A program made the translations under genes and the position numbers. The notes under the pieces were generated by a model. The model had not been told where the DNA came from, made no database searches, and saw nothing but the letters and a program-made list of their open reading frames with translations. From Gammaproteobacteria bacterium (lineage in GTDB: Bacteria; Pseudomonadota; Gammaproteobacteria; Xanthomonadales; Wenzhouxiangellaceae), in the NCBI GenBank assembly GCA_021772975.1, contig JAJFKY010000022.1, positions 434,001 through 498,000 on the forward strand: a stretch of 64,000 bases of DNA, given 5' to 3'. Positions 1-8,673 of the stretch are shown one piece after another. Within the stretch, counting starts at the first letter, position 1. Each line of letters begins with the position of its first letter.

Positions 1-459
1 GCCTACCCCGGCACCGCCGAACAGACCAACCTTACCGCCTTTGGCGAACGGACAGATCAAATCGATGACTTTAATGCCGGTTTCCAGCAACTCGTCACTG
101 GCGGCCTGGTCTTCGTAACTGGGTGGCTGACGGTGAATCGGCAGGTGTTTTTTGGCATTAACCGGACCAGCCTCATCCACCGGGCGGCCCATCACGTCCA
201 TGATGCGGCCCAGGGTTTCTTCACCTACCGGCACGGTAATCGGTGCGCCGGTGTCGCTGATCGGGCTGTTGCGGCGCAGGCCATCGGTGGAACCCAGCGC
301 AATGGTACGCACCACACCGTCACCCAACTGCTGCTGGACTTCCAGCATGATGTCGGTGTCATCCACTTCCAGCGCGCTAAATACCTTGGGTACGCTGTCG
401 CGTGGGAATTCCACGTCCACTACCGCGCCGATGATTTGTACGATTTTGCCTTTGCTCAT
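1..459 (-). CDS. atpD: F1 ATP synthase subunit beta, N-terminal part (truncated by window edge)
   Basis: Catalytic beta subunit of the F1 head, which makes ATP from ADP and phosphate at the cytoplasmic face of the membrane. About 153 N-terminal residues are visible, starting [18 protein letters not shown], a typical AtpD N-terminus. They run through the beta-barrel domain to the glycine-rich approach to the P-loop (FGGAGVG) at the window edge, so most of the nucleotide-binding and C-terminal domains lie outside. The start ATG at 459 is 19 nt after the stop of the lipoprotein gene at 479-1027, which sits unusually between atpG and atpD. It belongs to the minus-strand atp operon. Identity is certain; the end is simply not in the window. 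Confidence 0.97.
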   Translation of the reverse strand, partial: MSKGKIVQIIGAVVDVEFPRDSVPKVFSALEVDDTDIMLEVQQQLGDGVVRTIALGSTDGLRRNSPISDTGAPITVPVGEETLGRIMDVMGRPVDEAGPVNAKKHLPIHRQPPSYEDQAASDELLETGIKVIDLICPFAKGGKVGLFGGAGVG

Positions 460-478
460 GATTGCTATTGCCTCGTCA

Positions 479-1027
479 TTACAGCGCGGTTGCGATACCG
501 CCACTGGTCTGGTTTTGCTGATTGTGGGTTAATTCGCGGACCGTCAGGTCGGCAAACTTTGCGTATAACTTGTCCAGGCGAGCTTCGGCACCGACCGGCT
601 CGCCACCGCGCTGGGTGTAATTGGCCTTGATCCGGAAGACCTGCTTGCTGTTGCCGGTATTGTCCAGCAATTCAATTTCACCGGTCATGTAGTCGGTGCT
701 GACACCGGTCCGGCTGCCGGAGCGCAGATACATTTCCAGCACCGTCACCCGCAGCACATCGGTGGCCACCTGATTGATCAAAGCACGTTTGTCCAGCCGC
801 TGATACAGCAGCCCGGACAGCCGTTTGGCTTCGCTTTGCGGTTGCTTGAGTATGCTGACGTCCTGCCAGTCCACCGTCACCCGGGCGAGCTGGATCGGAC
901 CATTCACATTCGGCTGGGCCGAGGTGCTGGCGACCGCTCGCTGGGGTACCCCCGGAGCCTGCAAAGCCGAGCACGCGGACAGCATGCCCAGCATGGCAAC
1001 AGCGGAGATGATGCGCAGACTGCTCAT
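479..1027 (-). CDS. predicted outer-membrane or periplasmic lipoprotein inside the atp operon
   Basis: A 182-residue protein with a short signal peptide ([19 protein letters not shown]) whose LSAC lipobox places the lipidated cysteine at residue 19. The mature part has no membrane segment and reads as one small mixed domain followed by a Gln/Asn/Thr-rich tail. I do not recognise a family with confidence. The start codon lies 2 nt after the atpG stop, and the stop lies 19 nt before the atpD start, so it must be cotranscribed with F1 genes. The usual proteobacterial order puts atpD directly after atpG, so this is an intruding gene. Nothing in the protein suggests an ATP synthase role. It may simply use the strong operon promoter. 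Confidence 0.85.
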   Translation of the reverse strand: MSSLRIISAVAMLGMLSACSALQAPGVPQRAVASTSAQPNVNGPIQLARVTVDWQDVSILKQPQSEAKRLSGLLYQRLDKRALINQVATDVLRVTVLEMYLRSGSRTGVSTDYMTGEIELLDNTGNSKQVFRIKANYTQRGGEPVGAEARLDKLYAKFADLTVRELTHNQQNQTSGGIATAL

Positions 1028-1029
1028 CT

Positions 1030-1899
1030 TTATACCGCGGCCGCACCGCCGACAATTTCGGAAATTTCCTGGGTGATCGCCGCCTGACGGGCCTTGTTGT
1101 AGGCCAGGTTCAGATCATCGATCAGGTTCGATGCATTGTCTGACGCGCTCTTCATCGCCACCATGCGGGCAGCGTGTTCGCTGGCCAGGTTTTCCAGCAC
1201 CGCCTGATAAACCAGCGATTCGATATAGCGGGTCAACACGTCATCCAGCAACTCCCGGGCTTCGGGCTCGTAGATGTAATCCCAGTACTGCAACAACTCG
1301 TCGCTGTCCTCGGCGTCCGGCAAGGGCAGCAAGGGCGCCACCAGCGCCTGCTGGACCATGGTGTTGATAAAGTCATTATAAGCCAGCTGCAGGCGGTCAA
1401 TCTCACCGCTACGGTAACCGTCGAATACGGTTTTCATCACCCCGATCAGATCGGCTATCTGGGGCTTCTCACCAATACCCGAGGTGTGCGCCACCACCTG
1501 AATGCCGCTGAGATTGCGGAAAAACTGGCTGGCCTTGCGGCCAATGGTCACCACCTTGATCTCAACCCCGGCCTGCTGCTGGGTCTGCATATCCGCCAGG
1601 ATCCGGCGGAACAGGTTGGTGTTCAGACCACCGCACAAGCCACGGTCGGTGGAGATCACGATATAAGCCACGCATTTGATTTCATCACGGGTAACCGTGA
1701 ACGGATGTTTGTACTCCGGGTTGGCTTCCGACAAATGGCTGATCACCTGCCGGATCATACGCGCATAGGGACGCGATGACGCCATCAGTTCCTGCGACTT
1801 TTTGATCTTGCTGGCCGAGACCATTTCCAGCGCTTTGGTCACCTTGCGGGTGTTTTTTACGCTGCGAATCTTGCTGACAATTTCTCTTGCGCCTGACAT
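1030..1899 (-). CDS. atpG: F1 ATP synthase subunit gamma
   Basis: Central rotor shaft of F1, 289 residues, a normal length. The N-terminus [19 protein letters not shown] and the motif [13 protein letters not shown] are classic for AtpG. The C-terminal helix ends in [19 protein letters not shown], which inserts into the alpha3beta3 ring. It follows atpA and precedes the unexpected lipoprotein gene after only 2 nt. Part of the minus-strand atp operon. Confidence 0.98.
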   Translation of the reverse strand: MSGAREIVSKIRSVKNTRKVTKALEMVSASKIKKSQELMASSRPYARMIRQVISHLSEANPEYKHPFTVTRDEIKCVAYIVISTDRGLCGGLNTNLFRRILADMQTQQQAGVEIKVVTIGRKASQFFRNLSGIQVVAHTSGIGEKPQIADLIGVMKTVFDGYRSGEIDRLQLAYNDFINTMVQQALVAPLLPLPDAEDSDELLQYWDYIYEPEARELLDDVLTRYIESLVYQAVLENLASEHAARMVAMKSASDNASNLIDDLNLAYNKARQAAITQEISEIVGGAAAV

Positions 1900-1962
1900 G
1901 CTTTAGTTCCGAGTGCGGTTACCGTTGCCGATGGGTTGTGATTCAGTCAATGCCGGAGCCGC

Positions 1963-3510
1963 TTACCAGCTGCCGGTTTTTTTGAAATCGGCGATGGCGG
2001 CATTCATCTGCTTGGCCAGATCGTCGTTCCAGTCGCCGGTACTGTTAATGCTGTCCATGAAGTCGGCATGGTTGTTGGCCATAAAGGCGTGCATGGCAGC
2101 TTCAAACGGCACCACTTTGTCCAGCGCCAGATCATCCAGATAACCTTCGTTGGCCGCATACAGGCTGACCGCCATTTCGGCAATCGACAACGGGCTGTAT
2201 TGCGGCTGCTTCATCAATTCGGTCACCCGCTGACCACGCTCCAACTGCGCCCGGGTGGTTTTATCCAGATCCGAAGCAAACTGGGCAAAAGCCGCCAGCT
2301 CACGGTACTGGGCCAGTGCCAGACGCACACCGCCACCGAGTTTTTTGATGATCTTGGTCTGCGCCGCGCCACCTACACGCGATACCGACAGACCAGCGTT
2401 GATCGCGGGCCGGATACCGGCGTTGAAAAGGTCGGTTTCCAGGAAGATCTGACCGTCGGTGATCGAGATCACATTGGTCGGTACGAATGCCGACACGTCA
2501 CCCGCCTGGGTTTCAATAATCGGCAGAGCGGTTAATGAACCGGTTTTGCCTTTGACTTCGCCGTTGGTCAGTTTTTCGACTTCATCGGCGTTGATCCGCG
2601 CGGCGCGCTCCAACAGACGTGAATGCAGGTAGAACACATCACCGGGATAAGCTTCACGGCCGGGCGGACGGCGCAGCAGCAGTGACACCTGACGATAGGC
2701 CCAGGCCTGCTTGGTCAGATCGTCATAGATAATCAGCGCGTCTTCGCCACGGTCACGGAAAAATTCGCCCATCGCACAACCCGCGTAAGGGGCGATGTAC
2801 TGCATCGCGGCCGACTCTGAGGCACTAGCGTTAACCACGATGGTATGGTCCATCGCGCCATGTTCTTCCAGCTTGCGGACCACGCCCGCTACCGATGACT
2901 GCTTCTGGCCAACGGCAACATAAATACATTTGATGCCGGTGCCTTTCTGATTGATGATGGCGTCGATGGCCACCGCGGTTTTACCGGTCTGACGGTCACC
3001 AATAATCAATTCTCGCTGACCACGTCCGATCGGCACCATCGCATCAATGGACTTCAGACCGGTTTGCACCGGCTGGGATACTGACTGACGGGAAATGACA
3101 CCAGGCGCGACCTTTTCGATGGGCTGAAAGCTGCTGCTCTCAACCGGCCCTTTGCCATCAATGGGATTGCCCAATGCATCGACCACCCGACCCAGCAGGC
3201 CTTCGCCGACCGGTACTTCCAGAATGCGGCCGGTACATTTGACCGTATCGCCTTCGGAAATATGTTCGTATTCACCGAGTACCACCGTACCCACCGAATC
3301 ACGTTCCAGGTTCAACGCCAGGCCATAGGTATCGCCCGGGAATTCGATCATTTCGCCCTGCATCGCATCGGCCAGGCCATGAATACGGCAGATACCGTCG
3401 GATACGCTGACCACGGTGCCTTCGTTGCGCGCATCAGCGGCAACCTGCAGTTGCTCGACGCGTTGACGAATCAGTTCGCTGATTTCAGATGGGTTAAGTT
3501 GCGTTTGCAT
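1963..3510 (-). CDS. atpA: F1 ATP synthase subunit alpha
   Basis: Regulatory, nucleotide-binding subunit of F1. The chosen start gives [16 protein letters not shown], about 515 residues and the family norm; an AAGGA Shine-Dalgarno sequence lies 8 nt upstream. An upstream in-frame start at 3546 would add 12 residues without homology. The P-loop GDRQTGKT, the [20 protein letters not shown] region and the [18 protein letters not shown] signature are all present. It lies between atpH and atpG. Identity certain. Confidence 0.98.
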   Translation of the reverse strand: MQTQLNPSEISELIRQRVEQLQVAADARNEGTVVSVSDGICRIHGLADAMQGEMIEFPGDTYGLALNLERDSVGTVVLGEYEHISEGDTVKCTGRILEVPVGEGLLGRVVDALGNPIDGKGPVESSSFQPIEKVAPGVISRQSVSQPVQTGLKSIDAMVPIGRGQRELIIGDRQTGKTAVAIDAIINQKGTGIKCIYVAVGQKQSSVAGVVRKLEEHGAMDHTIVVNASASESAAMQYIAPYAGCAMGEFFRDRGEDALIIYDDLTKQAWAYRQVSLLLRRPPGREAYPGDVFYLHSRLLERAARINADEVEKLTNGEVKGKTGSLTALPIIETQAGDVSAFVPTNVISITDGQIFLETDLFNAGIRPAINAGLSVSRVGGAAQTKIIKKLGGGVRLALAQYRELAAFAQFASDLDKTTRAQLERGQRVTELMKQPQYSPLSIAEMAVSLYAANEGYLDDLALDKVVPFEAAMHAFMANNHADFMDSINSTGDWNDDLAKQMNAAIADFKKTGSW

Positions 3511-3598
3511 AGTGTCATTCCTTCCACAGCCGCTCTGCGGCTGCACGGTTTATTCAATTAACTGCTGTATTTATCTGCTGTACTTACTGACGGCTCAA

Positions 3599-4138
3599 TC
3601 AAGACCGTCCAATCTGCTGCGCCAGACGCTCCAGGCGCCCCCGTGCCGAACCATCAATGACCTGGTCTCCGGCCCGGATCACGGCCCCGGCCAGCAATTC
3701 CGCATCGATATCGACATTCAGATCGATATCGCGCCCAAACCGTTTGGCCAGACTGTCACGCAGACGCTGCTGTTGCTGCTCATCCAATGGCATTGCACTG
3801 GTTACCTGCACTTCCAGACGGTTTTCCGCCGCGGCACGCAGTTGCTCGTATTGCGCGGAGATTTCCGGCAATAACGGCAGCCGCTGATTATCCGCCAGCA
3901 CCCGCACCAGATTGGCGCCCGTCTCGGACAGGCTCTCGCCGGCCACGTCAATAATCAAATCCGCCAGCTGATCCTGCGGCATGCGCGGATGCCCGATCAG
4001 ACGCTCAATTTCGGCGTCGCTGGTGATCTGATTGAGCACCGCCAGATGCTGGCTGAATTCCGCCAGCTTGTGGTGCTGATGAGCATGCGCGAAAACCGCT
4101 TTAGCGTAGGGTCGGGCCAGAGTCGATAAGCCTTGCAT
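3599..4138 (-). CDS. atpH: F1 ATP synthase subunit delta
   Basis: Stator subunit (OSCP equivalent) linking the b-subunit stalk to the top of F1. It has 179 residues, starting MQGLSTLARPYAKAVF, the standard N-terminus. The conserved C-terminal stretch around GAVIRAGDQVIDGSARGRL is present. It starts one base after the end of atpF, so translation is probably coupled. Confidence 0.97.
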   Translation of the reverse strand: MQGLSTLARPYAKAVFAHAHQHHKLAEFSQHLAVLNQITSDAEIERLIGHPRMPQDQLADLIIDVAGESLSETGANLVRVLADNQRLPLLPEISAQYEQLRAAAENRLEVQVTSAMPLDEQQQQRLRDSLAKRFGRDIDLNVDIDAELLAGAVIRAGDQVIDGSARGRLERLAQQIGRS

Positions 4139-4139
4139 A

Positions 4140-4610
4140 TCAGACGCCTGCGACCAGTTCGTCGATCAGACGCGCATGCGTGCCGGCGTCGATTTCCTTG
4201 CCCAGAATCTTTTCCGCGCCCTTGACGCTTAGCGAGACCACTTCGGAGCGCAGTTTTTCGCGCGCCTGGCTGGCGGCCTGCTGAATATCAGCTTCGGCGG
4301 CCCGCACCTGGCGCTGACGCTCACCGACGGCATCGTCCTTGGCTTCGGACACGATCTGATTGCCCCGCACGCCAGCCTGGTCGATGATTTCGGTGGCCTG
4401 ATCACGGGCTTGGCCGATCAATACTTCGGCCTGTTGTTTGGCTTCGTCGAGTGCTTTTTCAGCACGGTCGGACGCAGCCAGACCTTCAGCAATTTTCTTG
4501 CGACGTTCTTCCAGCGCTGAGGTCAGCGGTGGCCAGATGAACTTCATGCAGAACCACACGAAGACCATCATCGCAATGGATTGCAGGATAAGTGTGAGAT
4601 TAATGTTCAC
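4140..4610 (-). CDS. atpF: Fo ATP synthase subunit b
   Basis: Peripheral stalk subunit, 156 residues. One N-terminal membrane helix ([20 protein letters not shown]) is followed by a long charged coiled coil rich in Ala, Glu, Lys and Gln. The conserved [21 protein letters not shown] segment lies at the membrane exit. A good Shine-Dalgarno sequence (AGGAGG) lies just upstream of the start. It sits between atpE and atpH, as usual. Confidence 0.97.
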   Translation of the reverse strand: MNINLTLILQSIAMMVFVWFCMKFIWPPLTSALEERRKKIAEGLAASDRAEKALDEAKQQAEVLIGQARDQATEIIDQAGVRGNQIVSEAKDDAVGERQRQVRAAEADIQQAASQAREKLRSEVVSLSVKGAEKILGKEIDAGTHARLIDELVAGV

Positions 4611-4663
4611 ACGGCCTCCTAGCTATGGGTTAGTTTAATAATGGATGCTGCCTGATGGGCTAC

Positions 4664-4954
<291 letters not shown>

Positions 4955-4981
4955 TCAAGATGATTAATGATTACGGTTACA

Positions 4982-5256
4982 GGAACCTCTGATTGAATTT
5001 GCCATGCTCGCGAGCGAGTCTTTTTTGGATGCAGGGCAGTGTCTTTGTCAACGCAGGCATAGCTTGATCTACGTCAAGTTGGCAAAGTGCTGCGATGCGC
5101 CAAAAAAGGCCGCTCCCCGCAGGGGTTACGCCCGAAATTCGACAATACTGCGTTGCACTGCTTGGCAATAGCCCGGCTATTACGCTGCGCAGCGACGCCT
5201 TGTCTTGTCGAATTTCCTGCTGTAACGCGATCATGTCAAATTCAATCAGAGGTTCC
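4982..5256. mobile_element. MITE-like element with perfect 20-bp terminal inverted repeats
   Basis: A 275-bp non-coding element bounded by GGAACCTCTGATTGAATTTG at 4982-5001 and its exact reverse complement at 5237-5256. Inside is a second, imperfect palindrome centred near 5175: a 12-bp perfect arm (5134-5145 and 5205-5216, GAAATTCGACAA) and a core aatagcc-c-ggctatt at 5167-5181. The element ends 6 nt downstream of the atpB stop and fills the atpB-atpE gap. No target-site duplication is obvious. Open frames crossing it are by-products of the palindrome. The ends look like those of an insertion sequence that could mobilise it in trans, but the family is not assigned. Confidence 0.85.
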
Positions 5257-5262
5257 AAAAAA

Positions 5263-6309
5263 TTAGTGATGCTCGTGCGCCATCGACAGATAGACCACCG
5301 TCAGCATCATAAAAATAAATGCCTGCAGCAGAATCACGATGATGTGAAACGCGGCCCAGCCAAAATGCATCAATTGTCCGCCGGCGAATGCCAGGCCACC
5401 CACCAGCAGCAGCTCAATCAACAGCAGCAGCAGGGTGCGCTTGGTTGACAGTATGTTTTTCAGGTTCAGCCACAAAGTAACCGCGACCGTCACCGCGGCG
5501 GCGATATAGAACCAGCTGGGGATATGGCCATCATGGAACAGCGACTGCAGTCCTTCGGCCATCCAACCAGAGCCCGCTGCGAACACCAGCGCGATCAGAA
5601 TAAAAATCAGTTCGCCGGCATACAGATTGCCGAATAGACGCAAACCGAGCGATACCGGCTTGGCCAGCAAGCCAACCACTTCCAGCAGGAAGTTAAATAT
5701 CATCAGCGGCGGCCAGAATAATTTGGGTAAGCCCATCTCTTTGGGGTTGATCGGGTTCATGGTCAGTTCCGCCATAAAACCGCCTACACCTTTAATCTTG
5801 AAGCTGTAGTAAATGATCATCACAAACACCGCGATGGCCATACCCATGGTGGCATTCACATCGGTGGTCGGGACAACTTTCTGGTACTCGATGCCCACGC
5901 TGTGCGCCACCCATGGCAGCCAGTCGACCGGAATCAGGTCCATCAGATTCATGAAGAAAATCCACACGAACAGTGTGAGCGCCAGAGGGGCGATATATTT
6001 GTTGGTGCCGCGGAAAACGTCTTTGACATTGTTATCCACCCATTCCACGATGCTTTCAATCGCATTCTGAAAGCCGCTGGGCGTATCGGTGGTGGCTTTT
6101 TTGGCCACACTGCGGAACATAAATAAAAATACCAGACCCAGCAGCAGTGACCAGAACATGGTATCCACATGCACCGCCCAGAAACCCATCGCGGCGGCTT
6201 CTTCGGCGCCATGCGCAAAGCCCCAATGGCCATCGGGATGTCTGCCATAGGTCAGATTCTGCAAATGATGCTGAATGTATTCCGAAGCTGTCTGTGCTTC
6301 ACCGCTCAT
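5263..6309 (-). CDS. atpB: Fo ATP synthase subunit a, with extra membrane segment
   Basis: Stator channel subunit that carries protons to and from the c ring. The essential arginine is in [15 protein letters not shown], and the last helix [21 protein letters not shown] is intact. At 348 residues it is clearly longer than the usual 260-290. The extra length is mainly between GELIFILIA and WAAFHII, where 77 residues stand in place of about 14 in the E. coli protein. This insert (DNA about 5360-5590) contains two hydrophobic stretches ([15 protein letters not shown] and [20 protein letters not shown]), probably an added hairpin. It follows atpI and precedes the MITE-like element. Confidence 0.96.
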   Translation of the reverse strand: MSGEAQTASEYIQHHLQNLTYGRHPDGHWGFAHGAEEAAAMGFWAVHVDTMFWSLLLGLVFLFMFRSVAKKATTDTPSGFQNAIESIVEWVDNNVKDVFRGTNKYIAPLALTLFVWIFFMNLMDLIPVDWLPWVAHSVGIEYQKVVPTTDVNATMGMAIAVFVMIIYYSFKIKGVGGFMAELTMNPINPKEMGLPKLFWPPLMIFNFLLEVVGLLAKPVSLGLRLFGNLYAGELIFILIALVFAAGSGWMAEGLQSLFHDGHIPSWFYIAAAVTVAVTLWLNLKNILSTKRTLLLLLIELLLVGGLAFAGGQLMHFGWAAFHIIVILLQAFIFMMLTVVYLSMAHEHH

Positions 6310-6342
6310 GCCGTTTCCTGTTGTCTAATACTCAATGGTCAC

Positions 6343-6753
6343 TCAAACCCGGCTCAGCAAACGTGCGCTGATGGCCAGATAACCCAGATGGGTCACCACA
6401 AATCCTATTAATAGCCAGGCTGGCGGCAACGCCTTCCAGCTGGTAAAGACCAATGCAAATAGCAATGCACAGATCAATAATTTGGTTACCTCGGCTGCGT
6501 ACAGCTGGCGCAATCTCAGGCCCGCGTTCAGAGGTGACGGCACCAGCAGTACACGGATTGCAAAATATGCATTGGGTAACAACGAAATGGCTGCGCCAAT
6601 CCCAAACGCGGTAACATCAGGCGATGCGCTCAGCAAGCCCGCAACCGTCAAGAACATCGCGCCAGCCGTCATAAAACCCAGCGTGCGGAGTATTGGTCGA
6701 GTTATGGGGATAGCAGGAAACGCTTTGCGCTGACCGGAGCTTGTCTGCTTCAT
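6343..6753 (-). CDS. atpI: ATP synthase assembly/accessory protein AtpI
   Basis: First gene of the atp operon: a 136-residue hydrophobic protein with four predicted membrane helices, consistent with AtpI, which helps assemble the c ring. I chose the ATG at 6753 because an AGAGG Shine-Dalgarno sequence lies just upstream and a plausible promoter lies at 6802-6831. A TTG start at 6792 would add 13 residues and leave almost no leader. Sequence conservation in this family is weak, so the assignment rests on position, size and topology. Confidence 0.85.
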   Translation of the reverse strand: MKQTSSGQRKAFPAIPITRPILRTLGFMTAGAMFLTVAGLLSASPDVTAFGIGAAISLLPNAYFAIRVLLVPSPLNAGLRLRQLYAAEVTKLLICALLFALVFTSWKALPPAWLLIGFVVTHLGYLAISARLLSRV

Positions 6754-6801
6754 GATCAGCCTCTGCAACCTGCTATCTATGCCGTTTACCAAATCGTTTC
6801 A

Positions 6802-6831
6802 ATTGTAACATTCCACTTTCCACCATGGCAA
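6802..6831 (-). promoter_or_regulatory. candidate sigma70 promoter of the atp operon
   Basis: On the minus strand TTGCCA (6831-6826) and TACAAT (6807-6802) are 18 nt apart, about 50 nt upstream of the chosen atpI start. Both hexamers are near consensus. It is the best match in the short gap upstream of atpI. Seen by eye only. Confidence 0.4.
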
Positions 6832-6961
6832 CGTCAATTGCATTTTTGCCGGGAAATCTTTCCTGGCAAGGCTTATATGGTTACCGGGCAGAAGATTATC
6901 AACGCTGTTTAATCGCGCTTCAGCAAGCCGATATCAGCCAGTGGTAAGGCTGCTTTCAGCC

Positions 6962-8110
6962 TCAATATCCCGCCTCCCGGTCTACTGCATACCGCAACGC
7001 TCGGCCAGCCTGCATCCTGCGGTAGTTTTCAGCGATCACCGCCGCGGCTTCCAGAGGATCGGTCAGGCTGGCGGTGTGATGAGTCAACTTGATCTTGGGA
7101 TGCCGCGCGAGTGGATGCTCATCCGGCAGCGGCTCAGTTCGGGTAACATCCAGGCAGGCACCGCTCAACTGGCCTGAATCGAGCGCGTTCAGCAGATCAT
7201 CTTCAATCAGATGCGCCCCCCGCCCTACGTTAATCAGATAGCTGCCCGGCCTGCATTGCGCAAACAGTCCGGCATTCAGGATATCTCTGGTTTGTCTGGT
7301 CAGCGGCAGCAGGCAGATCAAAACATCCGCCAGGCTCAACATCCGGGCCAAACCCGATGCGCCGCTGAAGATCTGAACCTCGTCATGGTCTGCAGCACAG
7401 GGGCTTGTAACGTGGGTGTCTATACTTTTAATTTGCCTGACCAGTTGTGGGTGTCCTGACTTTTCCTCTACTGGTTTTTCCGTTGTGAATGTCTTGACTT
7501 TGCCTGCCAGCAAGTTATGGCTGTCCTGACTTTTTCCCATGCTTATGGCTCCCGGATTATGGGTGTCCATATTCTTTTTGTTTTGATCGTTGGAAAGTTG
7601 TGGATGTCCTGACTTTTCCTGCTGCAAAAAGTTATGGGTGTCCTGATTTTTATGGGTGTCCTGATTTTTTTTGCGGCGCCAGGCCATGACTTTGTAGCCT
7701 CTGGGGATAAACGCACTGGCCGCGGCCTGGGCGAGTTGACCGTAGCCCAGTAAGCCGATGCTGAGAGCATGCTTGGGCCGGGCTGCCTGGAGCGGGATAA
7801 CCTGCTCCAGCAGATAACCGGTCATGCTGGCCGCCAGCCTGGGACCGCTGACGCGGGCTATCTCTACTGTCGCCGGCAGTTGCGGATCATTCAGAATGTG
7901 CTCGACGCCTGCTCCGAAAGAATGTACCACCCGCAGATTGGACAATTCCGCCAGACAATCCGCCGGCTGCTGCCACAACACCGCTAATCTGATGGCAGCC
8001 GGATCAGCCAGCTCAGGCCAGATACTGACCGGGATATCCGGCGCAAGCTGCCGCAGCGCCCTCTGCAATGGCTGCGGGTCGCGGGTGGGCATGACGATCA
8101 GGATAGACAA
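6962..8110 (-). CDS. 2-hydroxyacid dehydrogenase (GhrA-like glyoxylate/hydroxypyruvate reductase) with repeat-derived insertion
   Basis: NAD(P)-dependent D-2-hydroxyacid dehydrogenase, closest to GhrA: the N-terminal LSILIVMPTRDPQ, the VHSFGAGVEHIL segment, the nucleotide fold IGLLGYGQLAQA, ADVLICLLPLT, the INVGRGAHLIEDDLL arginine, the RTEPLP glutamate and the HHTASLT histidine are all conserved. The family is about 310 residues; this protein has about 382. The extra 90 or so residues lie after KVMAWRR, in the loop following the second Rossmann strand, and come from a DNA repeat array (7410-7672). They are hydrophilic, Lys/Gln/His/Asp-rich and low in complexity. The start is uncertain: the TTG at 8110 has a GGAA upstream and matches the homologous N-terminus; GTG 8173 and ATG 8092 are alternatives. 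The reading frame is intact, so the enzyme may still work. Confidence 0.85.
   Translation of the reverse strand: MSILIVMPTRDPQPLQRALRQLAPDIPVSIWPELADPAAIRLAVLWQQPADCLAELSNLRVVHSFGAGVEHILNDPQLPATVEIARVSGPRLAASMTGYLLEQVIPLQAARPKHALSIGLLGYGQLAQAAASAFIPRGYKVMAWRRKKNQDTHKNQDTHNFLQQEKSGHPQLSNDQNKKNMDTHNPGAISMGKSQDSHNLLAGKVKTFTTEKPVEEKSGHPQLVRQIKSIDTHVTSPCAADHDEVQIFSGASGLARMLSLADVLICLLPLTRQTRDILNAGLFAQCRPGSYLINVGRGAHLIEDDLLNALDSGQLSGACLDVTRTEPLPDEHPLARHPKIKLTHHTASLTDPLEAAAVIAENYRRMQAGRALRYAVDREAGY
7410..7672. repeat. array of eight degenerate 21-24 bp repeats inside a coding sequence
   Basis: Plus-strand consensus TTATGGGTGTCCTGACTTTT. Units start near 7410, 7444, 7482, 7513, 7556, 7597, 7631 and 7651, with irregular 0-20 nt spacers. 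On the coding (minus) strand they encode KNQDTH, KNQDTHN, KSGHPQL, KNMDTHN, KSQDSHN, KVKTFTT, KSGHPQL and KSIDTHV, so all three frames of the repeat are used. The two units read as KSGHPQL both carry GTTGTGG instead of GTTATGG; with the A the frame would contain TAA. The whole array stays in frame with the dehydrogenase on both sides. Confidence 0.9.
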
Positions 8111-8257
8111 GCAGGTTCCGAGTTTTCGAGTTTCGCTGAGTTTAGCCGAATCCTGTTGTGCAGGTTGCCACACCCACGCATTTCAATAAGAACTGTAAGA
8201 GCCCCTCGGGGGCGACCATTCCATCCATAACACTGCAACCTTACCCCGGCAGCTGGT

Positions 8258-8273
8258 TCAAATCAGAGGTTCC
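8258..8273. repeat. orphan copy of the MITE end sequence
   Basis: The stretch TCAAATCAGAGGTTCC shares its last 13 bases (AATCAGAGGTTCC) with the right end of the element at 4982-5256. No matching opposite end is seen nearby. It may be the remnant of a second copy, or chance. It lies about 20 bp upstream of the his promoter. Confidence 0.4.
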
Positions 8274-8291
8274 TTAGTTTACTCTGTTCTA

Positions 8292-8319
8292 TTGTATTAA
8301 CGCGTTAATACATTATAAT
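8292..8319 (+). promoter_or_regulatory. his operon promoter with embedded palindromic operator
   Basis: A consensus -10 TATAAT lies at 8314-8319 and a -35-like TTGTAT at 8292-8297, spaced 16 nt. The spacer holds the perfect 20-bp palindrome TGTATTAACGCGTTAATACA (8293-8312). A dimeric repressor bound there would block RNA polymerase. The first gene downstream encodes a TrpR-family DNA-binding protein, which makes it the obvious candidate ligand (inference). No histidine-rich leader peptide or attenuator was seen. Confidence 0.7.
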
Positions 8320-8347
8320 CAACTCCCCTGCTTAACCCATCGGCACC

Positions 8348-8671
8348 ATGAAGCTTAATCACGAACAACATCAGGAAGCACAGCAGCAAGGTGCTAACAG
8401 CCTGGCTGCAGCGCTGCGCAGATTACCAGACAGCCATTCGGTATTGGCGCTGCTGGATGATCTGTGTACGCCGGCCGAGCTGGAAGCCATTGTCGACCGC
8501 TGGCGGGTAGCGCTGCTGCTGGATGAAGGACATCACTACCGTGAGATTCATGATCTGACCGGCGTCAGTGTGACCACCATCGGCCGCGTGGCGCGTTTCG
8601 TGCAACAGGGTACCGGCGGCTATCGTCAGGCTATGGATTGCCTGCCCGACAAACCCTCAGGAAATCGTTGA
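8348..8671 (+). CDS. TrpR-family regulator of the YerC/YecD (HisR-like) type
   Basis: A 107-residue all-helical DNA-binding protein. The region DDLCTPAELEAIVDRWRVAL, then the helix-turn-helix YREIHDLTGVSVTTIGRVAR and the terminal GTGGYRQAM, match the YerC/YecD branch of TrpR-related proteins. Members of this branch have been predicted to control histidine biosynthesis genes. Here the gene is the first of the his operon, its stop lies 2 nt before the hisG start, and a perfect palindrome sits in the promoter. Autoregulation together with his-gene repression is the likely role (inference). The effector is unknown. The Shine-Dalgarno sequence is weak. Confidence 0.85.
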   Translation: MKLNHEQHQEAQQQGANSLAAALRRLPDSHSVLALLDDLCTPAELEAIVDRWRVALLLDEGHHYREIHDLTGVSVTTIGRVARFVQQGTGGYRQAMDCLPDKPSGNR

Positions 8672-8673
8672 TC

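Noticed and set aside
4977-5258. 93-codon open frame on the minus strand between atpB and atpE
   Set aside because: It coincides with the MITE-like palindrome from end to end, has no ribosome binding site and no recognisable protein features.
6825-6947. 40-codon plus-strand open frame upstream of atpI
   Set aside because: It overlaps the likely atp promoter on the other strand, has no Shine-Dalgarno sequence and is short enough to be chance.
7410-7672. Possible CRISPR array
   Set aside because: Spacers are absent or irregular, repeats are degenerate, there is no leader or cas gene, and the array is in frame within an enzyme gene.
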